Positions 26,810-35,335 of a stretch of DNA of 64,000 bases are shown piece after piece. Source of the DNA: Paraburkholderia sp. BL9I2N2 (GTDB lineage: Bacteria; Pseudomonadota; Gammaproteobacteria; Burkholderiales; Burkholderiaceae); the NCBI RefSeq assembly GCF_004339745.1, contig NZ_SMGP01000003.1:930001-994000 (forward strand). The letters run 5' to 3'. The notes beneath the pieces were generated by a model that did not search any database, was not told where the DNA came from, and saw nothing but the letters and a program-made list of their open reading frames with translations. How positions within the stretch are numbered: the first letter of the stretch is position 1; each line of letters opens with the position of its first letter. The position numbers and the translations under genes are program-made.

Positions 26810-28227
26810 GCACCAACGTGCCAACCGAAGGTAAACAGCCGCTGGAGCAGAGGCATCCGGAGACCGCCATGACTCAAAAGAATACCGTCGATATCGCCCA
26901 GGTCGTCGAGACGCAGGAACGCAGCTGGTTCACCGTGACCCTCTTCGTTCTGTGCGCCCTCGTCATGCTGGCGGACGGCTTCGACAATCAGGCTTTGAAT
27001 TACGCCGCCCCCGGCATCATCAAGGAATGGGGCATCAACCGGGCCCTGATGACGCCCGTGTTCAACGTCAGCATTGTCGGCTGGATGGCGGGTTCGGTCG
27101 TCTTCGCCATGCTGGCCGACCGCATCGGCCGGCGGCGCGCCATCCTGCTGGCTACCACGCTGTTCGGCGCCTTCACGTTCGCCGTGCCGTTCGCCCACAA
27201 CCTGGTCGAACTGTCGATCCTGCGCTTTTGCGCCGCGCTCGGCATCGGCGGCGGCATGCCGATGGCGGTCTCGCTGATCACGGACTACGCCCGCTCGGGT
27301 AAGCGGGGGTTGATCATTACCCTCCTCTATCTCGGCTACACCGCGGGCTCGTCCGGCGGCGGCCTTCTCGCGGCGGAGATCATCCCGGCCTATGGCTGGC
27401 GCTCGGTCTTCTATCTCGGTGGCGCGGGCGCCGTGGTGGCGGGCATCATCCTGTTCGCCGGCCTGCCGGAATCCATTCGCTACCTGATCCTGCGCAACCC
27501 CTCCAGCAAACGCATCCTGGCCTATGCCCGTAAGCTGAAACCCAGCGCGCAATTCGCGGACGACACGCGCTTCACCATCCAGGAGCAGGCGCGCACGGGT
27601 GTGCCGGTGACGCACCTCTTCACCGAGGGCCGTTCGGCTATGACCGCTTTCCTGTGGCTGGCGCTTGGCTTTTCCTTTGTCACCCACTTCTTCCTGTCGC
27701 AGTGGATGACGACGCTGCTCACCGACGAAATCGGCTTCGCCAACGCGGCCCGCAGCCAGGCCCTGTTCCAGCTTGGTGCCGGCTTCAGCTGGTTCTTCGG
27801 CTGGATGATCGACAAGAAAGGCGTACGGGTGATGACGCTGACGATGATCCTCGGCGCCATTCCGGTGGCGGCCCTCGGGTTGGCCGTGGGTACGGGCGCC
27901 AGTCTCACCATGGCGATGGCGCTGGTCTCGGGTCTGCTGGTCCTGGGGGGAAATATCGGCCTCAATGCCATTTCGAGCATGATCTATCCGACCTTCATCC
28001 GTTCGACCGCGACCGGCGCCTCCTTCGCGGTGGCGCGCATTGGCGCCATCCTCGGCCCGCTGCTCGCCGGTGTCCTGATCGCCATCGGAACGCCGATCGG
28101 AACGATCTTTCTTCTCGCTGCTTTGCCCATGCTGGCGGCCGGTGTCGCCTGTTTCATGCTCAACAGAACTATCACGCCAGAAGCCGCGCGAGAAATGTCC
28201 TTGCGCTCGGCGCTGTCGCGACACTGA
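26806..28227 (+). CDS. MFS transporter, aromatic-acid:H+ symporter (AAHS-like)
   Basis: A 473-residue, 12-helix MFS protein with LADGFDNQALNYAAPGI in the first helix (the acidic DGFD motif of AAHS carriers such as PcaK/BenK) and FAMLADRIGRRRAIL between helices 2 and 3. The start overlaps the ubiD stop in an ATGA, so translation is coupled. A fixed decarboxylase-transporter pair suggests that it imports the acid decarboxylated by UbiD copy 2. Its codon use resembles that of its ubiD partner rather than the rest of the island. Confidence 0.9.
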   Translation: MSTNVPTEGKQPLEQRHPETAMTQKNTVDIAQVVETQERSWFTVTLFVLCALVMLADGFDNQALNYAAPGIIKEWGINRALMTPVFNVSIVGWMAGSVVFAMLADRIGRRRAILLATTLFGAFTFAVPFAHNLVELSILRFCAALGIGGGMPMAVSLITDYARSGKRGLIITLLYLGYTAGSSGGGLLAAEIIPAYGWRSVFYLGGAGAVVAGIILFAGLPESIRYLILRNPSSKRILAYARKLKPSAQFADDTRFTIQEQARTGVPVTHLFTEGRSAMTAFLWLALGFSFVTHFFLSQWMTTLLTDEIGFANAARSQALFQLGAGFSWFFGWMIDKKGVRVMTLTMILGAIPVAALGLAVGTGASLTMAMALVSGLLVLGGNIGLNAISSMIYPTFIRSTATGASFAVARIGAILGPLLAGVLIAIGTPIGTIFLLAALPMLAAGVACFMLNRTITPEAAREMSLRSALSRH

Positions 28228-28278
28228 CGGGTTACTTCCGAAGCCCAGGTTACGGTCAGGCAATCACCCGGTATTTTC

Positions 28279-29316
28279 ATGGATAGCGTCAATCTCGAAG
28301 TGCTGAAGGCGAGCGTTCGCTGGATCGAGGGCGGCCAGCGCGTGCTGCTTGTCACCGTAGTCAGGACGTGGGGTTCGTCGCCGCGGCCCGAAGGGGCCAT
28401 GCTGGCGATTTGCGAGGACGGCTCGGTGGTCGGCTCGGTATCCGGCGGCTGCATCGAGGACGACCTGATCGACCGCGTGCGCCGGCTCGGCATCGGACCG
28501 ACGCGCCCGGAAGTCCTCAAATACGGCATCTCCGCCGACGAGGCGCACCGTTTCGGCTTGCCGTGCGGCGGCACGATCGAGCTGGTGCTCGAGCCGCTGA
28601 CGCGCGCGAGCGGCATCGACGATCTGTGCCGGCGGGTGGCTGCCGGGCAACTCGTCGCGCGCTCGCTCGATATGAAGAGCGGCGCGGCTAGGCTCGTGCC
28701 GGCGCACTCGACCGACGGCGTCGATTTCGACGGGCGCAGGCTCCTGACCGTTCACGGCCCACGTTACCGGATGCTCGTGATCGGTGCCGGCCAGCTCTCG
28801 CGATATCTTTGCCAGATCGCACTCGGGCTCGACTATCAAGTGACCGTCTGCGATCCGCGCGAGGAGTACACCGACGCCTGGCACGTACCCGGCACGACGC
28901 TCGTGCATACGATGCCGGACGACACCGTGCTCGACATGAAACTCGACGAGCGCTGTGCCGTGATTGCGCTCACACACGATCCGAAGCTCGACGACCTCGC
29001 TCTGATGGAGGCGCTGCGAACGCCCGCGTTTTACGTTGGCGCGCTGGGTTCGCGCCGAAGTAATGCCGCGCGGCGTGAGCGGCTGGAAACGTATTTCGAT
29101 TTCGGTAACGAAGAACTTACCCGGCTGCGTGGACCCGTCGGCATTTTTATCGGCAGCCGGACGCCGCCCGAAATCGCTGTGTCGATACTGGCCGAGGTGA
29201 CGGCGGTCAAGAACGGTGTGGCGTTGCCGGATGGATTACGGGTCGAAGAGGCAAAAGCCGCGCTTGATATCGTGGCCAATCAACAGACGAGCTGCACCGT
29301 GGGCGCGCGTCGCTGA
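28279..29316 (+). CDS. xdhC: XdhC/CoxI-family molybdenum cofactor chaperone
   Basis: A 345-residue protein with the XdhC N-terminal domain (TVVRTWGSSPRPEGAML; SVSGGCIEDDL; FGLPCGGTIELVLEPL) and a C-terminal Rossmann domain (LVIGAGQLSRYLCQIA; YVGALGSRRSNAARRERL). XdhC binds molybdenum cofactor, promotes its sulfuration and delivers it to xanthine-dehydrogenase-family enzymes, here presumably the 17846-20212 subunit. It is separated from that gene by the second ubiD/MFS pair, consistent with later insertion of that pair. No strong Shine-Dalgarno is visible. Confidence 0.9.
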   Translation: MDSVNLEVLKASVRWIEGGQRVLLVTVVRTWGSSPRPEGAMLAICEDGSVVGSVSGGCIEDDLIDRVRRLGIGPTRPEVLKYGISADEAHRFGLPCGGTIELVLEPLTRASGIDDLCRRVAAGQLVARSLDMKSGAARLVPAHSTDGVDFDGRRLLTVHGPRYRMLVIGAGQLSRYLCQIALGLDYQVTVCDPREEYTDAWHVPGTTLVHTMPDDTVLDMKLDERCAVIALTHDPKLDDLALMEALRTPAFYVGALGSRRSNAARRERLETYFDFGNEELTRLRGPVGIFIGSRTPPEIAVSILAEVTAVKNGVALPDGLRVEEAKAALDIVANQQTSCTVGARR

Positions 29317-29389
29317 TTCATGTTGTGGATGTGGCTGAAAGATTGAAGCAGGTCATCCGAAGTTTTGGCACGCCCCGCCAGGGCGGTCA

Positions 29390-29479
29390 TGGTGTGTCGA
29401 CGAGACCTATCTGAAGATCCGTGGCCGGTGGCTCTATCTGTATCGGGCAGTGGATCAGGTCGGCCAGACAGTGGACTTG
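29390..29479 (+). mobile_element. IS6-family transposase fragment
   Basis: Thirty codons read WCVDETYLKIRGRWLYLYRA followed by VDQVGQTVDL, the region around the first catalytic Asp of IS6-family (IS26-like) DDE transposases. The frame loses similarity on both sides and no terminal inverted repeats are seen, so this is a relic. Confidence 0.7.
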
Positions 29480-29958
29480 TCAGTTCGATCTTTCCGCTCT
29501 CGGGCTCAAAGACGCCACCGCGTCCTCGGCCTGGAATGCACTCCCGTTCAATCAATAAGGCATCCATATCTATAAGAAACATTTCGGCCACGCCACCTAT
29601 GTACACCAGAGCCTAAAGACGCAGGCATGGTCTACCATCATGCAGCGAGGAATTCCCGGAGGACCGAGGCTAGCGCGCAAAGGGGCCGATTCCTATATTC
29701 GCCAAGCCCAATGGTCAGTTTTTTGAAGGCGAGCCACGCGCGCGGATTACCCCCTCGGTATCAAGCGTGTCGTCCCGGTTAAGGTCGCCTGTCCGGCGGG
29801 CACCTCACCGCCTGAGTCGCCGGGCGGCGTTCCGCGTGAATTGAATAGCCACTTTCTGGGTGGAAACGACGTATGAATGTCCGAGCGACGGTGCAGGCGA
29901 ATGCCGCTTCCTGGCCGACGACAGGAGAATCAGACTGTCGCTATTGCGTCGATCCGAT
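29480..29958. other. Intergenic stretch after the IS6 relic
   Basis: No gene recognised. Frames are short and overlapping. The region probably holds further decayed insertion-sequence DNA, but nothing can be matched. Confidence 0.4.
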
Positions 29959-30381
29959 CTAGCGAACGAGGAGTACCGGCACGTCGCAGCGTGCCAACAC
30001 GCCAGTCGCTACCGAGCCAAGAATGACGTTCGCAATCCACGAGTGGCCGTGGGAACCCATCACGATGAGATCCTGATGCTCGTTCCTGGCGAATGCGGCG
30101 ATGGTTTCTGCAGCGTGACCGATGGCGTACTGAGTCGTAATGGAGAGCGAATGAAGTTTTGCTGACTCGCGCAACGGCGCCAGTACATTCTCAGCCTCGT
30201 CACGATAGTACTCTTCAACGATAGGACGGTTCAAATACCGTGTCGCGTGTACGGGAATTGGAGCGACAGCCGTAAATGCCGTATAGGTATGTCCTGGCCC
30301 GAACAGCGTGCCATGGCTTGCGACGTAGTCAAGTGTGCGTTGCGTGAACTCACTACCGTCCACCGGCAAGAGAATATTCAT
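29959..30381 (-). CDS. Universal stress protein (UspA family)
   Basis: A 140-residue UspA-domain protein. It starts at ATG 30381 (MNILLPVDGSEFTQRTLDYV, GAGG about eight bases upstream) rather than the in-frame GTG at 30393. It ends with the ATP-binding signature GSHGHSWIANVILGSVATGV followed by CDVPVLLV, so it is probably of the nucleotide-binding subgroup. It stands alone between decayed regions; the stress that induces it cannot be read. Confidence 0.92.
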   Translation of the reverse strand: MNILLPVDGSEFTQRTLDYVASHGTLFGPGHTYTAFTAVAPIPVHATRYLNRPIVEEYYRDEAENVLAPLRESAKLHSLSITTQYAIGHAAETIAAFARNEHQDLIVMGSHGHSWIANVILGSVATGVLARCDVPVLLVR

Positions 30382-30625
30382 GGCGGACCTCACGTAAGCC
30401 GGTCGGAGAGGTCATGATAGCACCGGACAGGGCTGCGACTCGTTCAAGCGCGAGGGTGAAAAGTGAGCCCGCTATGTCGCGCAGGCTCATCTGAAAGCGA
30501 AAGTACCGTGCACAAAGCGTAAATACCTCGCGTGGCTCAGGGCTCTGGTTTCAACGCTTAAAGGGCATCATGCAACCCGGTTTACCCTCGTCGCGCAAAA
30601 AACTGTGGATCACGAATTGAATTTG

Positions 30626-30721
30626 TCACAAGTGGCCAACGGGCCGCGACGCGGGCGGGTCGGCGATTTGCATCCCAGCACAACCGACAGCCCACACGAG
30701 AACGGACGTAAGCTTGTTCAT
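30626..30721 (-). CDS. Possible small lipoprotein-like peptide (31 aa)
   Basis: AGGGAG is placed five bases before ATG 30721, a strong ribosome binding site in a region otherwise without genes. The product begins MNKLTSVLVWAVGCAG, a short charged N-terminus, hydrophobic core and Cys in a lipobox-like place, as in tiny entericidin-type lipoproteins. It then has a Pro-rich tail and stops. It could equally be the start of a decayed longer gene. Confidence 0.3.
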   Translation of the reverse strand: MNKLTSVLVWAVGCAGMQIADPPASRPVGHL

Positions 30722-31261
30722 GACGTCTCCCTCTTTCGAACAACGCATGGCAGAACCAATGACGCGCAACTGTATGTACAGGCGCACTTCAATGTTCCGC
30801 CGTTGAGCAGCACGTCCACGTCCCTGTTCTTCCGGAAAACAGGCTGCGCCCAACCCCAGCGTGCCTCAATGCGCGATTCCCCTCGTGTCTAGCCGTGAGG
30901 CACGCGTCGGAAATCCGCGCCGCTTCATGCTTGATCCAACTTTTTCGTGCAAAAGCGTCCCAATAGACATGAGGGTTCCAGACGGCCCGAACCCAAAGAG
31001 AAATCGCATACTATTCAAATGATCAAGCTCTGAGTGCTGCGCCACTGTCCGCTCTGCGCCGCTTCATTCATTTTGCTCCAATTCAACGGCTGGCCGGGTT
31101 CGACCCTTTGAGCCGTTTGGAATCGACTCGTGAGCGGCAGTTTCCGGCCCGACATGAGCCGGTCGCTTCACGTCCTGAACGACGCGTGATTTTTCCGCGC
31201 GTTTGGCATAATTACTGTTGGGGAACTTCCTGACCCAACATCGCTCCAGCAGAGCAATCAC
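30722..31261. other. Intergenic stretch before the Nramp gene
   Basis: No gene recognised. A weak -10-like CATAAT about 50 bases before the mntH start is the only promoter hint; no Mn-responsive operator or riboswitch is recognisable by eye. Confidence 0.35.
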
Positions 31262-32620
31262 ATGTCCAACGATAAAGAACTGCCCGTGTCACGGTTCGCC
31301 TGGAGGTTCTCGAGGCCGGGCGACGAGTTCGATCGAAGCTTGCCGGAAGCGCATTCCTCCATCACCGTGCCGCAGGGTGGGCACTGGCTGCGCAGGCTTG
31401 CCGCATTCGCAGGTCCCGGTTACATGGTCTCCGTCGGCTATATGGATCCGGGCAACTGGGCAACCGACATTGCCGGCGGCTCGCGCTTCGGCTACACACT
31501 GCTCGCGGTGATCCTGCTGTCGAATCTCATGGCGATCCTGCTGCAGGCGCTATCGGTGCGTCTAGGGATCGCGACTGGGCGCGACCTAGCGCAGGCGTGC
31601 CGCGCGCATTATTCGAGGCCCGTCAATATCATGCTGTGGCTCGCCTGCGAAGCGGCGATCATCGCATGCGATCTCGCTGAGGTGATCGGTACGGCTATTG
31701 CGCTGCAATTGCTCTTCGGAATCCCGCTTATCGCCGGCGCGCTTATCACCGCGTTCGACGCCTTTGTGCTGCTGCTCCTGATGAACAAGGGCTTCCGCTT
31801 TCTCGAAGCCTTCGTTATCGCGCTGCTGCTCGTGATCGCGGTGTGCTTTGCGGTGCAGATCGTCGCGGCGGCGCCGCCGGTCATGGCCGTGCTGCGGGGC
31901 TTCGTACCCTCGCCGGAAATCGTCACCAACCGCGAGATGCTCTATGTCGCAATCGGCATCATCGGCGCGACGGTTATGCCGCACAACCTGTATCTGCATT
32001 CGTCGGTCGTGCAGACCCGGGCATACGCGCGCGACGATGAGGGACGGCGCGATGCGATCAGATGGGCCACGACGGACAGCACCATTGCGCTCATGCTCGC
32101 GCTCTTCATCAACGCGGCGATCCTGATGGTCGCAGCGAGCGTGTTTCATGGTACCGGCCACACGGACGTCGCCGAAATCGGTGAGGCCTACAGGCTTCTT
32201 TCGCCGTTGCTCGGGCTCGGCATTGCATCGACGCTGTTCGCGCTTGCGCTGCTCGCCTCGGGGCTTAATTCGACCGTGACGGCGACGCTCGCGGGGCAGA
32301 TTGTCATGGAGGGCTTTCTCAGGCTTCGCATGCCCTACTGGGCGCGCCGGCTGGTCACACGCGGCATCGCAATCGTGCCGGTCGTGGTCGTCACCGCTCT
32401 CTACGGCGAGAAAGGCACGGCGCAGCTTCTGGTGCTAAGCCAGGTGATCCTCTCGATGCAGCTTCCGTTCGCCATTATCCCGCTCGTGCGCTTTACATCG
32501 GACAAACTCAAAATGGGCGCCTGTGTCACACCCCGATGGATGACGCTGCTCGCGTGGCTTGTAGCGGGCGTCATCGTGATACTCAACCTCAAGCTCCTGG
32601 TCGATACGGTCTCCGGATAG
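31262..32620 (+). CDS. mntH: Nramp-family divalent metal (Mn2+) transporter
   Basis: A 452-residue, 11-12-helix Nramp transporter. The metal-site motif DPGN is at residues 62-65 and the helix-6 motif MPHN at 239-242; both are needed for Mn2+/Fe2+ coordination. GLNSTVTATLAGQIVMEGFL is the conserved loop between later helices. The cytoplasmic N-terminus (about 45 residues) is longer than in E. coli MntH. It imports Mn2+ (or Fe2+) with protons across the inner membrane. It is monocistronic, with no regulator beside it. Confidence 0.92.
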   Translation: MSNDKELPVSRFAWRFSRPGDEFDRSLPEAHSSITVPQGGHWLRRLAAFAGPGYMVSVGYMDPGNWATDIAGGSRFGYTLLAVILLSNLMAILLQALSVRLGIATGRDLAQACRAHYSRPVNIMLWLACEAAIIACDLAEVIGTAIALQLLFGIPLIAGALITAFDAFVLLLLMNKGFRFLEAFVIALLLVIAVCFAVQIVAAAPPVMAVLRGFVPSPEIVTNREMLYVAIGIIGATVMPHNLYLHSSVVQTRAYARDDEGRRDAIRWATTDSTIALMLALFINAAILMVAASVFHGTGHTDVAEIGEAYRLLSPLLGLGIASTLFALALLASGLNSTVTATLAGQIVMEGFLRLRMPYWARRLVTRGIAIVPVVVVTALYGEKGTAQLLVLSQVILSMQLPFAIIPLVRFTSDKLKMGACVTPRWMTLLAWLVAGVIVILNLKLLVDTVSG

Positions 32621-32802
32621 CGCGGGCGCTCGCCGTGGCCGCAAAACTTGAAATCGATGATTTCGCCCGCTATACCTCAAAGCATCAGTCGTAATCTGTA
32701 AGGAAATAGCGTTGCCTTGGCGCTATCGAAGTTTCCCGGTGGCTGTGAGACCTCGAATGGACTACGAGCGGGGCGCGAATCCTAAGATCAAAAAGGAAAG
32801 CC

Positions 32803-34617
32803 ATGTACCAGCAGACCTATGACCCGTTGGGCAATGCATTCCTTTCCACGATCGTTGCCGCGATCCCGATTCTGACGCTACTCTATTTCATTGCCTTGCA
32901 CCGCCGCCGTGATACGCAGGGCAACGTGCACTTGGGCATCTCGGCGCCCTACGCGGCTTTTTTCGGCGTGGTCGCCGCCTTTATCATCTCGTGTCTGGTT
33001 TTCCGGATGCCGGTGCTGACGGCCATCTCGGCCTTTGCGCTGGGCTCCCTTTCTGGATTTCTGGGAATTATCTGGATCGTCCTGGCCGCAATGTTCCTGT
33101 ACACAATGAGCGTTGTTACCGGGAAGTTCGAGATCGTCAAGGAGTCGATCGTCCACATTTCGTTCGATCGCCGACTGCAGTGCGTATTGATCGCCTTCTC
33201 ATTCGGCGCAATCATCGAAGGCACGTCGGGCTTCGGGACACCCGTCGCGATCGCAGGGGCAGTGATGGTGGGCCTCGGCTTCAAGCCATTTCAGTCCGCC
33301 GTGCTGAATCTGCTCGCCAATACCGCGCCGGTCGCCTGGGGCGCGATCGGCACGCCGATCATCACACTCGCGGCCGTGAGCGAACTCGATCAGGTCACGC
33401 TTTCCACCATGGCGGGCCACCAGTTGCCGTTCGTGTCGGTTCTCGTGCCCTTCTGGCTGGTCGCGACGTTCGTGAAGATGGAAGGCGGGTCATGGAAGCA
33501 AGTCTTCGAAGTCTGGCCGGCAATGCTGTGCGCGGGTGGTTCGTTTGCGCTCATGCAGTTCTATGCTTCCGGGAGCACCGCGCTCCATTTGATGACCGAC
33601 GTGGTATCCGGCGTCTTTTCGGTGATCTGCACGGCGCTGTTCCTGCGCTTCGTCTGGCAACCAAAAACACGCTTCCTGCTCCGCTCCGAACGTGAGGCAC
33701 TCGCGTTAGCAAGCAAGAGCACGGCAACCACGACGACAGAAAGCACCACGTGGAAGTACAGCTACTCAGCCGCCGAAACCGCCTATGCGTGGATGCCGTG
33801 GGTGATTCTGATCGCCTGTTGTGCACTGTGGGGCGTACCGGAGTTCAAGAAGTTCCTCAACAACCTGTTTGCCGGAGTCACATTTTCCACGACGCTGCTC
33901 GGTTCTCCGCTCAAGGGGTCGTTGTCGCTGCCTGTCTGGGACATGCCCGCGCTGCATAACCTCGTGCAGCGGATGCCGCCTGTCGTACCCGTCAACGCGA
34001 AAGCGGAGGCGGCCCGATTCACGATCAACTGGTTGTCCGCCGCGGGCACAGGCGTTTTTGTCGCAGCGGTGCTTTCCGGTCTCGCACTCAGGTTGAGCGC
34101 AACGCAATGGAAGGACGCCTTCATGCAGACCATGCGCAGGATGAAGATCCCGGTGCTGGTCATTGCTCAGGTACTCGGCTTGGGGTTCCTGACGCGCTAC
34201 TCAGGCACCGATGCAGTCCTCGGTCTTGCATTCACGGGTGCCGGGGTTCTCTATCCGTTCTTCGCGGCGTACCTGGGTTGGCTCGGTGTATTCCTGACGG
34301 GCTCCGACACGGCGTCAAACGCCCTCTTCGGCAGCTTGCAGCGCATCACCGCACAGCAACTCAACCTGAACCCCATCCTGATCGTGGCGACAAACTCGAC
34401 GGGCGGTGTAATGGGCAAGATGATCGACGCTCAATCCATCATGGTCGCGTGCGCCGCCTGCTACGACGATCCGAAGGAGCGGTCGTTCGCGCTTGGACCG
34501 ATTTTCCGGACTGTATTCTTTCATTCGATCGCTGGCGCGGCGGTGATCGGCGTGATTGCCATGCTGCAGGCGTATGTCTTCCCGGGGATGATTCCGGTAC
34601 CACCCGCCGTCAAATGA
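32803..34617 (+). CDS. lldP: L-lactate permease (LctP/LldP family)
   Basis: A 604-residue, 12-14-helix protein with the family's N-terminus MYQQTYDPLGNAFLSTIVAA, FGAIIEGTSGFGTPVAIAGAVMVGLGF, and the late GSDTASNALFGSLQRITAQQL. AAAGGAA precedes the ATG. It imports lactate and short 2-hydroxy acids with protons. No lactate dehydrogenase gene (lldD or dld) is adjacent, so the permease is separated from the enzyme. The gene lies 720 bases before the malonate operon, with a decayed regulator between them. Confidence 0.93.
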   Translation: MYQQTYDPLGNAFLSTIVAAIPILTLLYFIALHRRRDTQGNVHLGISAPYAAFFGVVAAFIISCLVFRMPVLTAISAFALGSLSGFLGIIWIVLAAMFLYTMSVVTGKFEIVKESIVHISFDRRLQCVLIAFSFGAIIEGTSGFGTPVAIAGAVMVGLGFKPFQSAVLNLLANTAPVAWGAIGTPIITLAAVSELDQVTLSTMAGHQLPFVSVLVPFWLVATFVKMEGGSWKQVFEVWPAMLCAGGSFALMQFYASGSTALHLMTDVVSGVFSVICTALFLRFVWQPKTRFLLRSEREALALASKSTATTTTESTTWKYSYSAAETAYAWMPWVILIACCALWGVPEFKKFLNNLFAGVTFSTTLLGSPLKGSLSLPVWDMPALHNLVQRMPPVVPVNAKAEAARFTINWLSAAGTGVFVAAVLSGLALRLSATQWKDAFMQTMRRMKIPVLVIAQVLGLGFLTRYSGTDAVLGLAFTGAGVLYPFFAAYLGWLGVFLTGSDTASNALFGSLQRITAQQLNLNPILIVATNSTGGVMGKMIDAQSIMVACAACYDDPKERSFALGPIFRTVFFHSIAGAAVIGVIAMLQAYVFPGMIPVPPAVK

Positions 34618-34699
34618 ATGCACAAAGCCAGGTCAACGATTGTCTTGATTCTCGAACGATCGCAAAGTGTAGGATCACGATGCGACCGCAACGTATGTC

Positions 34700-35010
34700 G
34701 GACTGGTTGCAAGTCCCCGACGCGGCCGATACGCTCGTGGAGAAGCTACCGAGGTAGATGGTCCGTCGTAGCTGGTCAAGCACCGGGATTCGTGCGGCAG
34801 ATCGCGACCGCAGGTCAGCGAGCGCATCGCTTTCGACCACGATGACGCGTGCACCTCCGCCAACCGAAACACTTAATGCGCCTTCGCAGGGCTGATGTCA
34901 GTCGCTCGCCGTCCGCCGCTGCCTCTATTTTGCACTCCGCGAGCCTCTGCCGGAAATACTGTCGCAACGGCATAAAGCCAAACCGGCGTCCGTATCGAAA
35001 CAACGAGCCG
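34700..35010 (-). pseudogene. Decayed MocR-type (GntR-aminotransferase) regulator
   Basis: Two minus-strand pieces in different frames match the aminotransferase-like domain of MocR/PdxR regulators. The first, about 35006-34892, reads RYGRRFGFMPLRQYFRQRLA (compare family YG.P.G..PLR..IA.YLA). The second, about 34860-34717, reads VESDALADL then LDQLRRTIYLGSFSTSVSAA (family LDQ...VIY.GSFSK.L). The PLP lysine position after GSFS is Thr instead of Lys, and the pieces need a frameshift to join. No intact HTH was recognised. Confidence 0.6.
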
Positions 35011-35335
35011 GCACCGGTTCGTATGACAGGCTGTTGGTTTATCCGTATTTCATTCAACCATTCGACGGGGGAAGCCCTCGCCGAGGCTCGGGAACTCGGG
35101 CCTGCAATTCCTCGCACATCAACCAGACGATGTCCATCGCGCGGTCGAGCACATCCGTCAGCGAAACCGGGAAAACCCCTGGGCGACGCGGTTAAGCTCC
35201 CTGCCCCGTTCTGTCACGGTTTCAGCGTTCACGTCGAATGATCATTACCCTTGGGATAACAGACGCGTCCCAAGCGTCATTGAACCAGTGCACCTCGCTC
35301 CCTAGACTTGCCTCATGTCTTGAGCGAGAGTCCAC
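35011..35335. other. Upstream region of the malonate operon
   Basis: No intact gene. The left part may be further MocR remnant; the right part (about 35230-35335) should hold the mdc promoter and MdcR sites, but no convincing T-N11-A box was picked out. Confidence 0.35.

Noticed and set aside
32650..32664. Palindrome GAAATC-GAT-GATTTC after mntH
   Set aside because: Short and AT-rich with no T-tract or known operator match. It could be a terminator core or chance, so it was not called.
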